DNA of 64,000 bases from Camellia lanceoleosa (GCA_025200525.1 CM045761.1:140804223-140868222); one strand, 5' to 3'. Numbered from the stretch's first letter, positions 44,557 through 56,769 are shown. The notes: generated from the sequence alone by a model not told the origin. Numbers and translations are program-made.

Positions 44557-44780
44557 CGCTCGAGCGTGGACTTCCCCACTCGAGCGAACCCATGAGGTCT
44601 GCAAAAGTACTGGATGCATCAAAATTACGCTTGATCGTGCACTCTGGAGCTCGAGCGGAAGGCCTCTCTACATGGCTTCCAGCTCGAGCGTGAACTCCCT
44701 CGCTCGAGCGGATACCATGTCTGCAAAAAGTTCTGGGAGCACGTATTTCACGCTTGAGCGGCAGTTTCCCCACTCGAGCG
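44557..44780. repeat. Four pairs of CGCTCGAGCG-type palindromes, each pair 20 bp apart
   Basis: Starts: 44557/44577, 44628/44648, 44681/44701 and 44751/44771. Every pair is exactly 20 bp apart, and pair-to-pair steps are 71, 53 and 70 bp. Perfect CGCTCGAGCG occurs at 44557 and 44701; the others differ by one to three bases. The other LTR (51830-52013) has lost exactly 20 bp from the first and the last pair, leaving single sites. Confidence 0.92.
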
Positions 44781-45810
44781 GACATCAAAATTCTGGAAAA
44801 CCCAGAATTGTTCTTTGAGCTCAATTCGACCTTCCAATCAACATTTCAAGCATATAATAGCTCAAACTTCACATATACATATTCTAACATGGTATAAACA
44901 CCAAATTACAACACAACGAAGCCCAATTTCACAATTTAATCACATGCATGTTCCAATTTACACCAAACTTGCTACCATGACAACAATTCCATGTATTTCA
45001 AACTCGTTTCTCATAAATTGTACATGCATGTGGGATATCACTCCCATTTTAACTTACATGGTGCAATTGGTGATTATAAACATGAGCTTCAACCAAAACT
45101 CTACATGGATCATATATTTTAAACTCAAACATTCAAATTCGAGCAATTACACACATGCATGCACATATTGGCTTTGAATACAACAAAATCAACTCAATTT
45201 CCTCATAATCAATTTAATCCATGTTCTTGACCATTATTCAAACTTTAATTCACAAGATGATAACTTAAAATTCATGAATTCACTTACCTAGGAGCTTCAA
45301 ACCCCCAAACTCTAGCCAATTCTTGAGTTTAATCTTCAGATTCCCAAACCTTGAGCCAAGATTACACAATTCTCTCCCTTTCTCTCTCTATAGCCGGCCC
45401 TCTCTCTCTCAAGGCACCAAAATCTGATTTTTGAGCTCAAGTGTATCAATTAAGTGTATAGTGCCTCTTTACATAAGTTCCCACTAGCACCAATTTAATA
45501 ATAATAAATAATTGGGCACTAATTCATTAATTAAATCAATTAATTCTGATTTGAATCAATTTTCAATTAAATTTCACTGTAGGCTCTAAAAATTATGTCA
45601 ATCACAATGGCGCGACCAATTTCGGGTTCCGTGGCCGATAAGGCCTTCGATTTAATTTTCAAAGCAGATAGTCAAACAGATATTCCTACGGTGAACAGAT
45701 AGAAATTCAAAACCACATATTTTCACATAATGGCACACAAAATCATATTAAACGTATAATCATGCTCATATTAAGGACCAATTAGCATACTACAGAACAA
45801 GGATATTACA

Positions 45811-45826
45811 GTCTTCCCCCCTTTTA
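45811..45826 (-). promoter_or_regulatory. Polypurine tract of Tekay element
   Basis: Minus strand AAAAGGGGGGAAGAC, directly before the 3' LTR start TGTAATATCC. Confidence 0.9.
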
Positions 45827-45868
45827 GGAAGTTTGGTCCTGTAAACTTATTTTACCTTCGTCGGGAAA

Positions 45869-47232
45869 CTAATGTGGATAGCGTAGTCGCATTTCCTCCT
45901 CTTTTTCCCATGTAGCATCCGTCCCATAGTGTTCTTTCTATTCCACCTTCACCATTGGGATGGACTTGCTTCTCAATTGTTTCACTTGCTGATCAACAAT
46001 TCGTTCTGGCCATTCAGCGTATTCCATATTTTCATCAATAGCTATCCGGTGATAATCAATCACATGAAACGGGTCTCGGAGGTAACCCCTCAACATCGAC
46101 ACGTGAAACACATTATGGATTTGTTCGAATCCTGGTGGCAAAGCAACTCTATAAGCAACTGGACCAAGCCTTTCCAGAATCTGAAACGGTCCAATGTAAC
46201 GGGGCGACAACTTGCCCTTCTTTCCAAACCTGACTTGGCCTTTCATTGGGGTCACACGGATAAACACGTGTTCACCGACCTCATACTCAAGAGGTCTTCT
46301 TCGAATGTCTGCATAGTTCTTTTGTCGGTCCTGAGTTGTTTTGAGCCTTTGCTGAATAGTTTTGATTTTCTCAGAAGTATCTTGCACAATTTCAGGCCCA
46401 AGTAAAGCTCTATCCTCGACCTCTGTCCAACAATTTGGTGATCTACACCTTCTACCATACAAAGCCTCGTATGGTGCCATACTGATGCTGGAGTGGAAGC
46501 TGTTATTATAAGCAAATTTCGCAAGTGGCCAATAGTCTTCCTAACTCCCCTGAAAATCCAAAGCACACATCCGAAGCATATCTTCCAAAGTCTGTATTGT
46601 TCATTCTGATTGCCCATCTGTCTGTGGATGGAATGTAGTACTGAACCTTAGTTCCGTCCCCATAGCTTCCTACAAACTCTTCCACAATCTAGATACAAAT
46701 TTCGGATCTCTGTCTGACACAATAGATACCGGAACTCCGTGTAAATGGACGATCTCATCAACATAAATGGTAGCCAACCTATAAGCATTAAATGTAGTTT
46801 TGACAGGCAGAAAATGTGCAGATTTAGTCAGTCTATCAACTACAACCCAAATAGAATCCATACCTCGAGAAGTCCGAGGTAGACCAACAACAAAATCATA
46901 GTCACATGCTCCCACTTCCATTCAGGAATAGGGAAAGGTTGCAGTAGACCGCCCGGTTTCTGATGTTCAGCTTTAACTTGCTAACACTGAAGACATTTGG
47001 ACACATATTCTGCAATCTCTTTCTTCATCTTAGGCCACCAATAGGTTTGTTTCAAATTCCAATACATTTTATTGTTACCCGGATGCATAGCAAATACGGA
47101 TTTGTGGGCTTCATCTAAAACCCTCTTCTTTAGTTCTGGAATATCTGGGACAAACATTCTATTCCGAAATCTCAGCACTTCATTCTCAATGCGAAACTCT
47201 GCTTTCGGACTTGTCTCAAATTCATCAATCAC
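45869..47232 (-). pseudogene. Tekay integrase with C-terminal chromodomain
   Basis: HHCC zinc finger (EAHKSVFAMHPGNNKMYW ... YVSKCLQC), then a stop. Core: DFVVGLPRT with [29 protein letters not shown] and, after another stop, HPQTDGQSE; the three acidic residues D, D, E are present but lie in separate frames. MAPYEALYGRRCRSP and the GPVAYRVALP/NVFHVSMLR end domain follow. The chromodomain begins around MEYAEWPERIVDQQVKQLRS and is cut by TAG at 45938-45940, one base from Trp. Its tail (ATWEKEEEMRLRYPH) continues in frame to 45869. Chromodomains of this group are thought to direct insertion to heterochromatin. Confidence 0.92.
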
Positions 47233-48901
47233 TTTCTTGAGGAATTCATCCTCCTTCTGTTTTTTTTTTTTATTTCATCAATGATTGCCGGCTCGGCTGT
47301 AATAGCAGCTATCAACCCGCCTTGTTCACACATTACCACTTCAATTTCAGACTTCTCAAAATCTTGCAAGATTTCTTTCTGTTCAGTAAGAAAACAAGCC
47401 ATACTCCCCGTTGATTTTCTGCTCAAGGCATCAGCAACTGTGTTAGCTTTCCCGGGGTGATATTGAATCTCAAGATCATAGTCTTTTATTAGTTCGAACC
47501 ATCTCCTCTGTCGCATATTCAACTCCTTCTGTGTAAAGAAGTATTTCAAACTTTTTTGATCTGTGTAGACTTCACACTTTGCCTCATACAAATAATGCCG
47601 CCAGATTTTCAAAGCAAAAACAACTACGACCAATTCTAGGTCATGTGTTGGATAATTCTTCTCATATGGCCTCAACTGTCGGGAGGCGTAAGCAATAACA
47701 TTTCCATTCTGCATTAACACACAACCCAAACCTTTATAAGATGCATCACTGAAAATTACAAAATTCTCCGTACCTGAAGGTAGTGTCAAAATTGGTGCAG
47801 TGGTCAATCTGGTTTTCAATTCATGAAAGGCAACTTCTCTTTCATCGTTCCATTCAAACGGTTGCCCTTTTCGTGTCAATTGGGTAAGAGGCACAGCTAA
47901 TTTCGAAAAGTCCTTCACAAACCTCCTGTAGTACCCAGCTAAGCCCATGAAACTACGGACTTCTGTCACATTGGTCGGTGTAGACCAACGCACAATTGCC
48001 TCTATTTTCTGTGGGTCCACTGAAATTCCTTCCTCGTTGATCACATGCCCTAAGAAAACAATTTCATCCAACCAAAACTCACATTTCTTTAGTTTAGCAA
48101 ATAATTTTCTTTCCCGAAGTATTTGTAGGATAGTTCTCAAATGATGGTCATGTTCAAGTCTATCTTTAGAATATATCAAAATGTCATCGATAAAAACCAC
48201 AACAAATTCGTCAAGGTAGGTTTTAAAAATTCGATTCATTAAGTCCATAAATGCTGCTGGAGCATTAGTCACTCCAAATGGCATAACAAGAAACTCAAAA
48301 TGTCCATACCTCGTTCTGAATGCGGTTTTCTCAACATCCTCTGCCTTAACTTTCAGTTAATGATACCCAGATCTCAAATCAATCTTAGAAAACACCTGTG
48401 TCCTTGCAACTGGTCAAATAAGTCATCAATACGGGGTAGGGGATATTTGTTCTTTATTGTTACCTTGTTCAATTCCCGATAATCGATGCACAAACGCAAA
48501 GTTCCGTCATTCTTTTTCACAAACAATACTGGTGCACCCCAAGGCAAAGTGCTAGGTCGAATAAACCCCTTGTCAAGAAGGTCTTGCAACTGTTCTTTCA
48601 ATTCTTTCATTTCGGCAGTAGCCATTCTGTAGGGAGTCATGGAAATAGGCTGGGTGCTTGGCACAGTTTCAATAGTGAACTCTATCTCCCGGTCTACCAA
48701 TTCCCCTGGTAATTCATTTGGAAACACATCTGGAAATTCTCTAACAATAGGGATATCATTCAATTCAACATTCACAGATTGTTCAGACAACACATAGCAC
48801 AAATAACCCTGGCACCCTTTCCTGATCAGTTTACATGCTTTCATTGCAGATATCAAATAAGGTGGAGGCACTACCCCATTACCCACAAATACAATCTCTT
48901 T
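47229..48901 (-). pseudogene. Tekay reverse transcriptase and RNase H
   Basis: RT blocks [38 protein letters not shown], then a break near 48360-48390 (frameshift plus TAA near 48360), [20 protein letters not shown] and catalytic [11 protein letters not shown]. RNase [49 protein letters not shown] and [10 protein letters not shown]; the acidic residues are intact. It lies in the same frame as gag across TAG 48902-48904, fitting the single-polyprotein plan of this lineage. Confidence 0.94.
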
Positions 48902-50323
48902 CTATTCTGGTGGTTTAAACATAACCTGTTTTGTCACATAATCAATGGTGGCACAATATTTGGTCAACCAATCCATGCCCAAAATTACATCAAAATGTCT
49001 AAAGTTCAAGGGCAACAAATCTACATGTAGGATAGCATCCTCAATACGCATGTCACAAAATCGGTATATGGATTCACACAATACAGATTCCCCAGATGGA
49101 GCAGACACACATAGCAAATTTGGCAGTAATTCTAGAGGTCTATTCAGTCTAGACGCAAATGCACATGTCACAAAAGAGTGTGTGGATCCGGAGTCAATTA
49201 ACACAAAAGCATCCTGATTACATATAGAAATAGTACCTGAGACAACTGCATTGGCATTCCGTGTATCGCCCGGAACAAGTGAAAAAACTCTCCCCTGTCT
49301 CACAGTATCCCCGATGGTAGCATATCTCAAAGTATTTCCCAGCTTTGGGATCGATGCAGTGGAACTAGCAACTATCTTTCCACCATTCTGATTAGAATCT
49401 TGGGCCATATGCCCTTGTTTCCCACATTTGAAATAGGCTCCTGATGTACGGTAACAATCTCCACGGTGCCTTTTGCTACAAATATTACACATGGGAGCTA
49501 TGTCTCGGAAAGAATTCGAAGTATTTGAGGAGCCCGTGTTTTGCTTTTTCAGAAATTTCTTCTTTGAAAAGAAGCCTTGCCTTTTGTTGCCTTTCCATTC
49601 TGTCGTTGGCCTAGCCTGTCTAGCTATGTTAGCCTCTGATATGATGGCCCTGTCTAGCACCCCAATGTAGGTTTCTAACTTCAAAACATTCACTCTTTCT
49701 AAAATGTCGCTGCGAAGCCCACCTTCAAAATGCCTTGCTTTCTTGTAATCCATATCAATCACATGTGGTGCAAACCTGGCCAATTCAGTGAATTTGGCCT
49801 CATACTCGGCTACAGTCATACTATCTTGCTTAAGTTCCATGAACTCTGCTACTTTCCTGTCCCGAGCACACTGCGGGAAGTACTTGTCATAGAAAATTTT
49901 CAAAAATTTCACCCAATCAACATCCTTGTGATTTTCTCGCATTAACATCCACCATCTTCTTTCCTCGTCTTCTAGCATAAAAGTGGCTAGAAGCACTTTC
50001 TGTGTCTCCGAGAAAGGGAACACTTCAAACAATTTCTCAATGCCGAGAACCCATGCCTCGGCTTTCAACGGATCTAATCCACCATGGAACTGTGGTGGTT
50101 TCATTTTCTTGAATTCTTTGGTGAGAGCTATTATCCGATCATCATTCTGATTATCTGGCACGGGTGGTGCCGGAGGTGGAGGTGAAAGGTGTGGTTGCTG
50201 CCACTGTTGCTACCACTTCTGTTGCTGTCTCAAAGTTTCTGCCATTTCCTGAATCAATCTTTCCATTCTGTCCATTCTAGCAGTAGAGGATTCCTCTATC
50301 TCATCACCTCTTGTTCTCACCAT
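48902..50323 (-). pseudogene. Tekay gag and aspartic protease
   Basis: The start is most likely ATG 50323 (MVRTRGDEIEESSTARMDRM), since the gag N-terminus runs on in frame through TAG 50210-50212 to DRIIALTKEFKKMKPPQFHG. Gag core: DEERRWWMLMRE, FYDKYFPQCARDRKVAEFM. The zinc knuckle is altered: YFKCGKQGHMAQDS lacks the first and last Cys. The protease has VLIDSGSTHSFV and VILGMDWL. It ends in TAG 48902-48904 where the family reads through. Confidence 0.92.
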
Positions 50324-50507
50324 CTGATTAAACTTGCATTACACTTTATAGAAAAGATACACAAGTATGCATATACTAAGGAGCATACATATTCAAACAA
50401 TTTGAAATGCAAGCAAATCACAAACTTATAGCACATAACTGTTCATATCAAAATCTTTTCTAGACACTTATTGCTCTTTTAGACAAGTGTGTGAGTTATT
50501 AACTCGT

Positions 50508-50519
50508 GCTCTGATACCA
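50508..50519 (-). promoter_or_regulatory. Primer binding site of Tekay element (initiator tRNA-Met)
   Basis: Minus strand TGGTATCAGAGC, three bases inside the 5' LTR end. This is the standard initiator tRNA-Met complement of plant retroelements. Confidence 0.95.
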
Positions 50520-51119
50520 CTCTGTCATGGTCCGAACCGACCCCCAAGGGTTAAGGACATAATCGGCCAGTAATCATGAGATTACCTACGGCCTCAAACC
50601 AAACCAAACATATTTTAACAGAGTTAATGGGGGCCAAACGGAAGCAATTTAAAACTTTGTCCATAGAGCTGTGCTTACATGGCACATCATCACAAACCAT
50701 ACTTATGTATATTAATAACTCACAACAAAATGTGTACTACACAAGGTTCTGTACATACAGGATCATATAAGTCTAAGTCAACCCAAGAAAGCTACATACA
50801 ATAGATGCAAGGTCTTTGCCAACATGACATAACATAAATACATAACAAAAGGGCGAAGACGGGTCTCGTGCGTGAGACACAAGGGCTGACGCTCCCAAAA
50901 CCTTTGTTGTTCCACATAGACTTCACTGGGGTTGTGTTTGGACTTCTCTTGGCTCACCTACAAACACATGAATGAGCGTGAGCGAAAGCCCAGTGAATAA
51001 TATCAATTAAAGAAGCTATACATACGAGATGTAGAAAAACATGCTTCAAACGGCCTTAGGCCCAATTCTTATTTCTATTTAAAATATATACACAATTGAG
51101 GTCAAGTGGTTGCGGTTCA

Positions 51120-51490
51120 AAACAAACTGGCCTTTGGCCTATTCAAACTTTCATTTGTGTCAAAACAGCCTTTGGCCCATTCAGATGACAAACCGGCCTT
51201 TGGCCTATTCATTCGTTCATGCCGAAACGGCCTCTGGTCCACTCATTCATGTCAAAATGGCCTCTGACCCATCCATTCATGTCAAAACGGCCTTTGGCCC
51301 ACTCATTCATGTCAAAACGGCCTCTGGCCCACTCATTCATGTCAAAATAACCTTCAGCCCACCCATTTATGTCAAAACGGCCTCCGGTCCACTCATTCTG
51401 GTGAAAACGGCCTCCAGCCCATTCATTCATGTCAAAACGGCCTCCGGCCCATCCATTTATATCAAAACGGCCTCTGGGCCACTCATTTGG
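51120..51490. repeat. 30-bp tandem array in Tekay 5' LTR
   Basis: About twelve units of GTCAAAACGGCCTCTGGCCC plus ACTCATTCAT, more than in the other LTR, so unit number has changed since insertion or by conversion. Confidence 0.9.
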
Positions 51491-51829
51491 TATAGCAAAC
51501 ATTGTCCACCAATCAAATCAATGAACTTATAAACTTACATAGAAGTAAGCAATTACACAACAACATATTTCAGATATCTTTGTTAAGATATTATTCACAG
51601 TGATCGGTTGGTTGATTTGCCCTGGAGCTTGACCCTACACATCACATAACACATATGGGTCACAAATAATTCAATTCGTTCTTTAATTCACATATTCCTT
51701 TTTAGGCTTCATTCTTATCTCTTTAACTCAATTACAATGCTCAATGCATGCCTAAGAGTACTTGGAAGTGAAAGAGAACAGAAAATGAAGCACAAAAGGT
51801 CTTTTCAAAATTTCAGAAAACAGGGTCCC

Positions 51830-52013
51830 CACTCGAGCGGACCCATGAGGTCTGTAAAAGTACTGGATGCGTCAAAATTACGCTCGATCGTGCACTCTGG
51901 AGCTCGAGCGGAAGGCCTCTCTACATGGCTCCCCGCTCGAGAGTGAACTCCCCCGCTCGAGCGGATACCGTGTCTGGAAAAAGTTCTGGGAGCACGTATT
52001 TCACGCTCGAGCG
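51830..52013. repeat. Palindrome array in Tekay 5' LTR, two of four pairs collapsed
   Basis: CACTCGAGCG at 51830 (partner lost), CGCTCGATCG/AGCTCGAGCG at 51881/51901, CGCTCGAGAG/CGCTCGAGCG at 51934/51954, and CGCTCGAGCG at 52004 (partner lost). Remaining pairs keep the 20-bp spacing. Confidence 0.9.
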
Positions 52014-53042
52014 GACATCAAAATTCTGGAAAATCCAGAATTGTTCTTTGAGCTCAATTCGACCTTTCAATCAACATTTCAAGCATATAATAGCTCAAAC
52101 TTCATATATACATATTCTAACATGGTATAAACACCAAATTACAACACAACGAAGCTCAATTTCACAATTTAATCACATGTATGTTTCAATTTGTACCAAA
52201 CTTGCTACCATGACAACAATTTCATGTATTTCAAACCCGTTCCTCATAAATTGTACATGCATGTGGGATATCACTCCCATTTCAACTTACATGGTGCAAT
52301 TGGTGATTACAAACATGAGCTTCAACCAAAACTCTACATGGATCGTATATTTTAAACATGCAAATTCAAGCAATTACACACATGCATGCACATATTGGCT
52401 TTCAATACAACAAAATCAACTCAATTTCCTCATAATCAATTTAATCCATGTTCTTGACCATTATTCAAACTTCAATTCACAAGGTGATAACTTAAAATTC
52501 ATGAATTCACTTACCTAGGAGCTTCAAACCCCCAAACTCTAGCTAATTCTTGAGTTTAATCTTCAGATTCCAAAACCTTGAGCCAAGATTACACAATTCT
52601 CTCCCTTTTTCTCTCTATAGCCGGCCCTCTCTCTCTCAAGGCACCAAAATCTGATTTTTGAGCTCAAGTGTATCAATTAAGTGTATAGTGCCTCTTTACA
52701 TAAGTTCCCACTAGCACCAATTTAATAATAATAAATAATTGGGCACTAATTCATCAACTAAATCAATTAATTCTAATCTGAATGAATTTTCAATTAAATT
52801 TCACCGTAGGCTCTAAAAATTATGCCAATCACAATGGCACGACCAATTTCGGGTTCCATGGCCAATAAGGCCTTCGATTTAATTTCCAAAGCAGATAGTC
52901 AAACAGATATTCCTATGGTGAACAGATAGAAATTCAAAACCACATATTTTCATAAAATGGCACACAAAATCATATTAAACACATAATCATGCTCATATTA
53001 AGGACGAATTAGCATACTACAGAACAAGGATATTACATTCTC

Positions 53043-53458
53043 TCTCTCCCATGGTGTATAAAAGGAGGCCCATCTTCCTTGGTTGAATACAGAATTTTTG
53101 CCTTCTAGAATTATACATTTAGTTTGTTTGCTTCCATAATTTTCTTCCTATGTGAGGGAGTGCTACCATTTTCGATTCGCCAAAGCTAACAGAAGGTGCT
53201 TCTATATTAGCTGGTCTAAACCATCATATCTTGGAAGATAGAAGTCGATGTACCTCTAGCACCCATGGTGAGGAGGTTAATCTGTTTTAAGGAGACGGTG
53301 GTATCACACAGGCTTCGGTTTGCACTTCTGTCCTTATTTTTATTATATGTATTTATGTTCGTTAATGTATGTTATAATCCCATGATTTCATTTCCTATAA
53401 ATCAATTTCATTTCATATGAATCTGTTTGCATACTTTATTTAATTTACAATTTCGACA
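53043..53458 (+). repeat. Copia left LTR, second part, with promoter
   Basis: Continues the LTR after the Tekay insertion. TATAAAAG at 53057-53064 (GTGTATAAAAGGAGGCC) is the likely LTR TATA box. It matches 59760-60178. Confidence 0.85.
53057..53064 (+). promoter_or_regulatory. TATA box of copia LTR
   Basis: TATAAAAG. The other LTR has GTACAAAAGG at the same place, so it is mutated there. Confidence 0.6.
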
Positions 53459-54780
53459 AGAATCTTAAAACAGATTATATGTATTTCCATGAATTATGAT
53501 AAATAGATTCATATGTAATATGTAATAATTTTTCCCTGGAATTGTATACTGTTTCGATTTGTTCATTGGAGGACAATTGGTCATTGTTAATAGCTCTTGG
53601 TAATTAGATTTGTTTGTTGGATGGATGTGTACAGTTTTGATTTGTATACATTCTTGATTAGAAGTTATGTGTTATATATAAAAAACCAATTACATGTTTA
53701 TGTATTTTAGTAGAAAATTGTGGTTACATGCTGTTAATAATATTAAAAAAATTAAAAAAAAGAAAAGAAAAATACAGTTTGCCTAGGTTTTGTTATGGTT
53801 GTTGTGTCATAAGTAGTCAAGAACTTCTCTGATAGCCATGACTAGAAGATTAGATTAATACATATGCATGCTATTGTTTTGTTTGTTCTAGACTACATGT
53901 AGCATATAGAAAGCCACTGCTACAAGTTTAAATTCCTGATTACAAAGTCGTGGTTGGTTTATTAAATGCATAAATGTAATGGATTGTTTTAATTTAATTA
54001 GAATGCTTTTTCTCTCTTGTATAATTTGTATGTTTATTTGGTTCTAATATAATTTTATTTTATGAGCATGATTCATAATTTCCTACCATGCTTTGCATGT
54101 CTTTTTAGTTTATAATTTTATAATATAATTTGCATGCTCATAAATGTTTAAATTTTTAGTTAATATTGACATGCTAATTATTTTATAGTTTCTAGTATAA
54201 TCAACATGTTCAATATGTTTACATACTAGATTAATTCACTTGTTTTCTTGTTCCTAGATTTGTAGGAAATGTGCATGTTCTTTATTTTCTAGATTTTAGT
54301 TTGTTACATGCTTATAATTTTCTAGTATATTTGTATGATTTTAATTGCTAGAATCATTTACATGTTTATTGTGAATTAAATTCATTTATAACTCATGGCA
54401 ATTAAATTTTAATTTAATTTTTAGAGTTATACGGTTTGTTATTTATTTGGGAGTTATAAGTTTAATTGTATAACTTGTCTAGCATTTTAATTTTACTTAA
54501 TTTTGCTATTAAATGAATTTATTATTTTTACAGTTTCTTTAAATTATTTGTTGTAGTTTTCTGCTAACTTTCTTTACAGGAATACCTTTGCGAAAGGGAA
54601 TGGAAAAAAATACAAGTCCAAATGAATAAAGTTTGGGATTGCAAGGAAAAAAAATAATAATTGGACTACTTACCTTTTTTGTTGAACAGAAGTACCTAAG
54701 CAAGGAAAGGAATGTTTTGGACTATGTTTGAAGCAATTGTTTGCATGAGTTTTAATTGTGGTTATTTACCTATGTGTTTG
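53459..54780 (+). other. Copia internal region without recognisable coding sequence
   Basis: AT-rich, with many ATGTTT and TTTAATTT words. gag, protease, integrase and most of RT are missing, so a large internal deletion or replacement is likely. Confidence 0.6.
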
Positions 54781-54789
54781 AGCAAGTTT

Positions 54790-55274
54790 TATTTGCTTGG
54801 ATATTTGATATAAAAACTCCAAATCCACTGGTGATTATGTGTTTACCTTTAGAGGGGTAGCCGTGTCTTGGAAATCATCCAAGCAAACGTGTATATCGAG
54901 GTCAACGATAATCTGAGTTTATTGCTTTGGATAAAGCAACTGAAGAAGCTAAATGGCTTTGCCAGTTCATTGAGGATATTCCACATTGGCCGAAACCTGT
55001 GCCTGCTATCTATATTCATTGTGATAGCCAATCGGCAATTGGACGGGCACAAAGTCATATATATAATGGAAAGTCTAGACATATCCGTCGTAGACATAAT
55101 TCTATACGACAACTACTCTCTAATGGTGTTGTCTCTATAGACTATGTAAAGTCTAAGGACAACATTGCGGATCCACTAACCAAAGGGTTAACTCGAGAGT
55201 TAGTAGAAATGTCGTCAAGAGGAATTGGGTTAAGGCCTTTAGAAATGTTTGCCGGAATGGAAAACCCAACCTAG
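54790..55274 (+). pseudogene. Copia RNase H fragment
   Basis: Begins around [20 protein letters not shown] and SRSTI, then a 2-base loss near 54908 changes frame. It continues DKATEEAKWLCQFIEDIPHW, PVPAIYIHCDSQSAIGRAQS, SKDNIADPLTKGLTRELVEM to a stop at 55272. CDSQSAI and the H..VKSKDNIADPLTK block are the copia RNase H signature. Another base is missing upstream (near 54820). It is followed by about 560 bp of 3' UTR. Confidence 0.9.
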
Positions 55275-55825
55275 TTGACTGGAGATCCCAAGATCTAGGT
55301 TCAAATGGACAACCAAATTTTGTGTAACGGGTGAGTCACTAAAGAGGTAAATCCTCTTGGCCATTCCTTTATACAGTGACACCCTGTGGAGGTGAAATGT
55401 GAAGCTAATGCTTTTAATGACCTAAGTGATATGAATAATTAACCATGGTATAATGAGATACCTTATATAGGCCACCTTTGAGAGTGTGAAGTGGGGCCGC
55501 TTCTTTAAGAATTGGTAAGGCTGAATTATTTAAAAACACCCACTGAGGCAGGCTAGTGTTTCAAGGCCATACCAGACACACCAGTGAGAAGAAGAACAAT
55601 GGTTGGACTAACTTCTGTATGAGGTCTATTGTCTCGGTTTACACAAATGGAAGAACAGTTCATGACATCACGTTCACTAGTCAGCCAGTAAATTCGATAG
55701 GCATTCACTACGAAAGGTACAAGGCCAACAACTACCTTTTCTGATGCAGGGTTAGTCTGTGTGCTCTCTCTCCGAGTCATTGTTGTAAACGTTGTCTGTT
55801 TTCTTTATTTGGTCAATTTTTATTC

Positions 55826-55836
55826 ATGTGGGGGAT
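55826..55836 (+). promoter_or_regulatory. Polypurine tract of copia element
   Basis: ATGTGGGGGAT directly before the LTR start TGTTGG at 55837, the usual copia form. Confidence 0.85.
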
Positions 55837-56401
55837 TGTTGGAAAAAAATGATTTTATGGTGACTTTAATGAGAAATTAAAGTAGGTCACAACCATTGGT
55901 TGAGGTGGGATTAAATGGGTTTAGAGTCTTCGTAACAAGGCCTTTACACCACAAAAACAATGACCAAAAACCATTAAGAATTGAATGAGAAATTGTCTCA
56001 TAAAGTTGGCTTGATGAATGAGGTATTGAGAATTGTGTGTAACTACCAATCCCACATTGATTGTAGAGGAAAACTTTGATGGGTATTTAAACCTCAAGAC
56101 TTTGATAAGGGCATGAGCCCTTTGGGGCATCCAAATTTTTTGAAGGAAGGGAGTTATGGATGCTTCAAGGAGGGCTTGGGCCAATACTGTTGTCTAAGTT
56201 AGTTATGAAAAAATTGCCACACGCGCGTGCACGCGTAGCCCACCCGCCCAAGCCGGGTCCGGGTCCATGATTCGTGGGTCGTGCATCTTGGATCTTGAGG
56301 CTTGCCGGAATGGATTAGGTTTGGGATGGGCCGGATTACTGGTCCACTAACCTAATCCTTTTCGGCTAGGTTTGCTGCAGATATACACATGTATGTATAT
56401 A
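55837..56401 (+). repeat. Copia right LTR, first part
   Basis: Matches 42714-43215. Interrupted after gtatata (56395-56401) by the solo Tat LTR. Confidence 0.85.
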
Positions 56402-56601
56402 GAGTTCAAGACACCCCATTTTTGACGGCCCTTACGACTTGGACATCCTCGTATGCACACCCGATGAGGAGTCTGTTTGCTCGCCAAGTGCTCGAAGTCC
56501 TTAGTGGAATGCCACAACTTTGAGCCTCGCAAACCCTGATAGACTTTCAAATCCAGTTTTGGACCAAGCCTATCTTTTTCAGCCTGCAACCTCTGGTGAT
56601 C

Positions 56602-56684
56602 TGTCGGCCACTGCTAGAGGCATGTCGACCATCACCTTTTGCTTGCCGACCTGGTGCCGGCCACTGATGTGGCTTGTCGGCCAC
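56602..56684. repeat. Palindrome module 1 of the solo Tat LTR
   Basis: Motif starts at 56602 (TGTCGGCCACTG), 56623 (TGTCGACCATCA), 56655 (TGCCGGCCAC) and 56675 (TGTCGGCCAC). Pair spacings are 21 and 20 bp. A TATA box follows at 56762. Confidence 0.8.
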
Positions 56685-56761
56685 CAGTGTATTTTGCAGA
56701 TATTTTATGCATCTTCACCCATGTGTAGGGTTGGATCTCTTTGAGGGAATTTCATGTTTTC

Positions 56762-56769
56762 TATATATA
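56762..56769 (+). promoter_or_regulatory. TATA box of solo Tat LTR
   Basis: TATATATA in TTTTCTATATATAGGGAGCC, followed by a pyrimidine-rich leader. Confidence 0.65.

Larger units (their letters stand above)
43319..45810 (-). repeat. Tekay 3' LTR
   Basis: TGTCATGG...ATATTACA on the plus strand. It contains a 30-bp tandem array (43915-44215), the TCGA-core palindrome array (44557-44780) and a TATA-like CTTATGTAAAGAGG (minus strand) near 45470. Confidence 0.92.
43319..53037 (-). mobile_element. Tekay-type (chromovirus) Ty3/gypsy retrotransposon, 9.7 kb
   Basis: LTRs at 43319-45810 and 50523-53037, flanked by identical ttctc at 43314-43318 and 53038-53042. Read on the minus strand, the 5' LTR is 50523-53037, followed by an initiator-Met primer site, one gag-protease-RT-RNase H-integrase-chromodomain region, the polypurine tract and the 3' LTR 43319-45810. 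A C-terminal chromodomain and LTRs of 2.5 kb fit the Tekay/Del lineage. All frames have scattered stops, so this is a dead copy. It sits inside the left LTR of a copia element and is therefore younger than that element. Confidence 0.93.
50523..53037 (-). repeat. Tekay 5' LTR
   Basis: Starts TGTCATGG at 50523 and ends ATATTACA at 53037. It contains the 30-bp array (51120-51490) and the reduced palindrome array (51830-52013). It is highly similar to 43319-45810 over its whole length. Confidence 0.92.
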
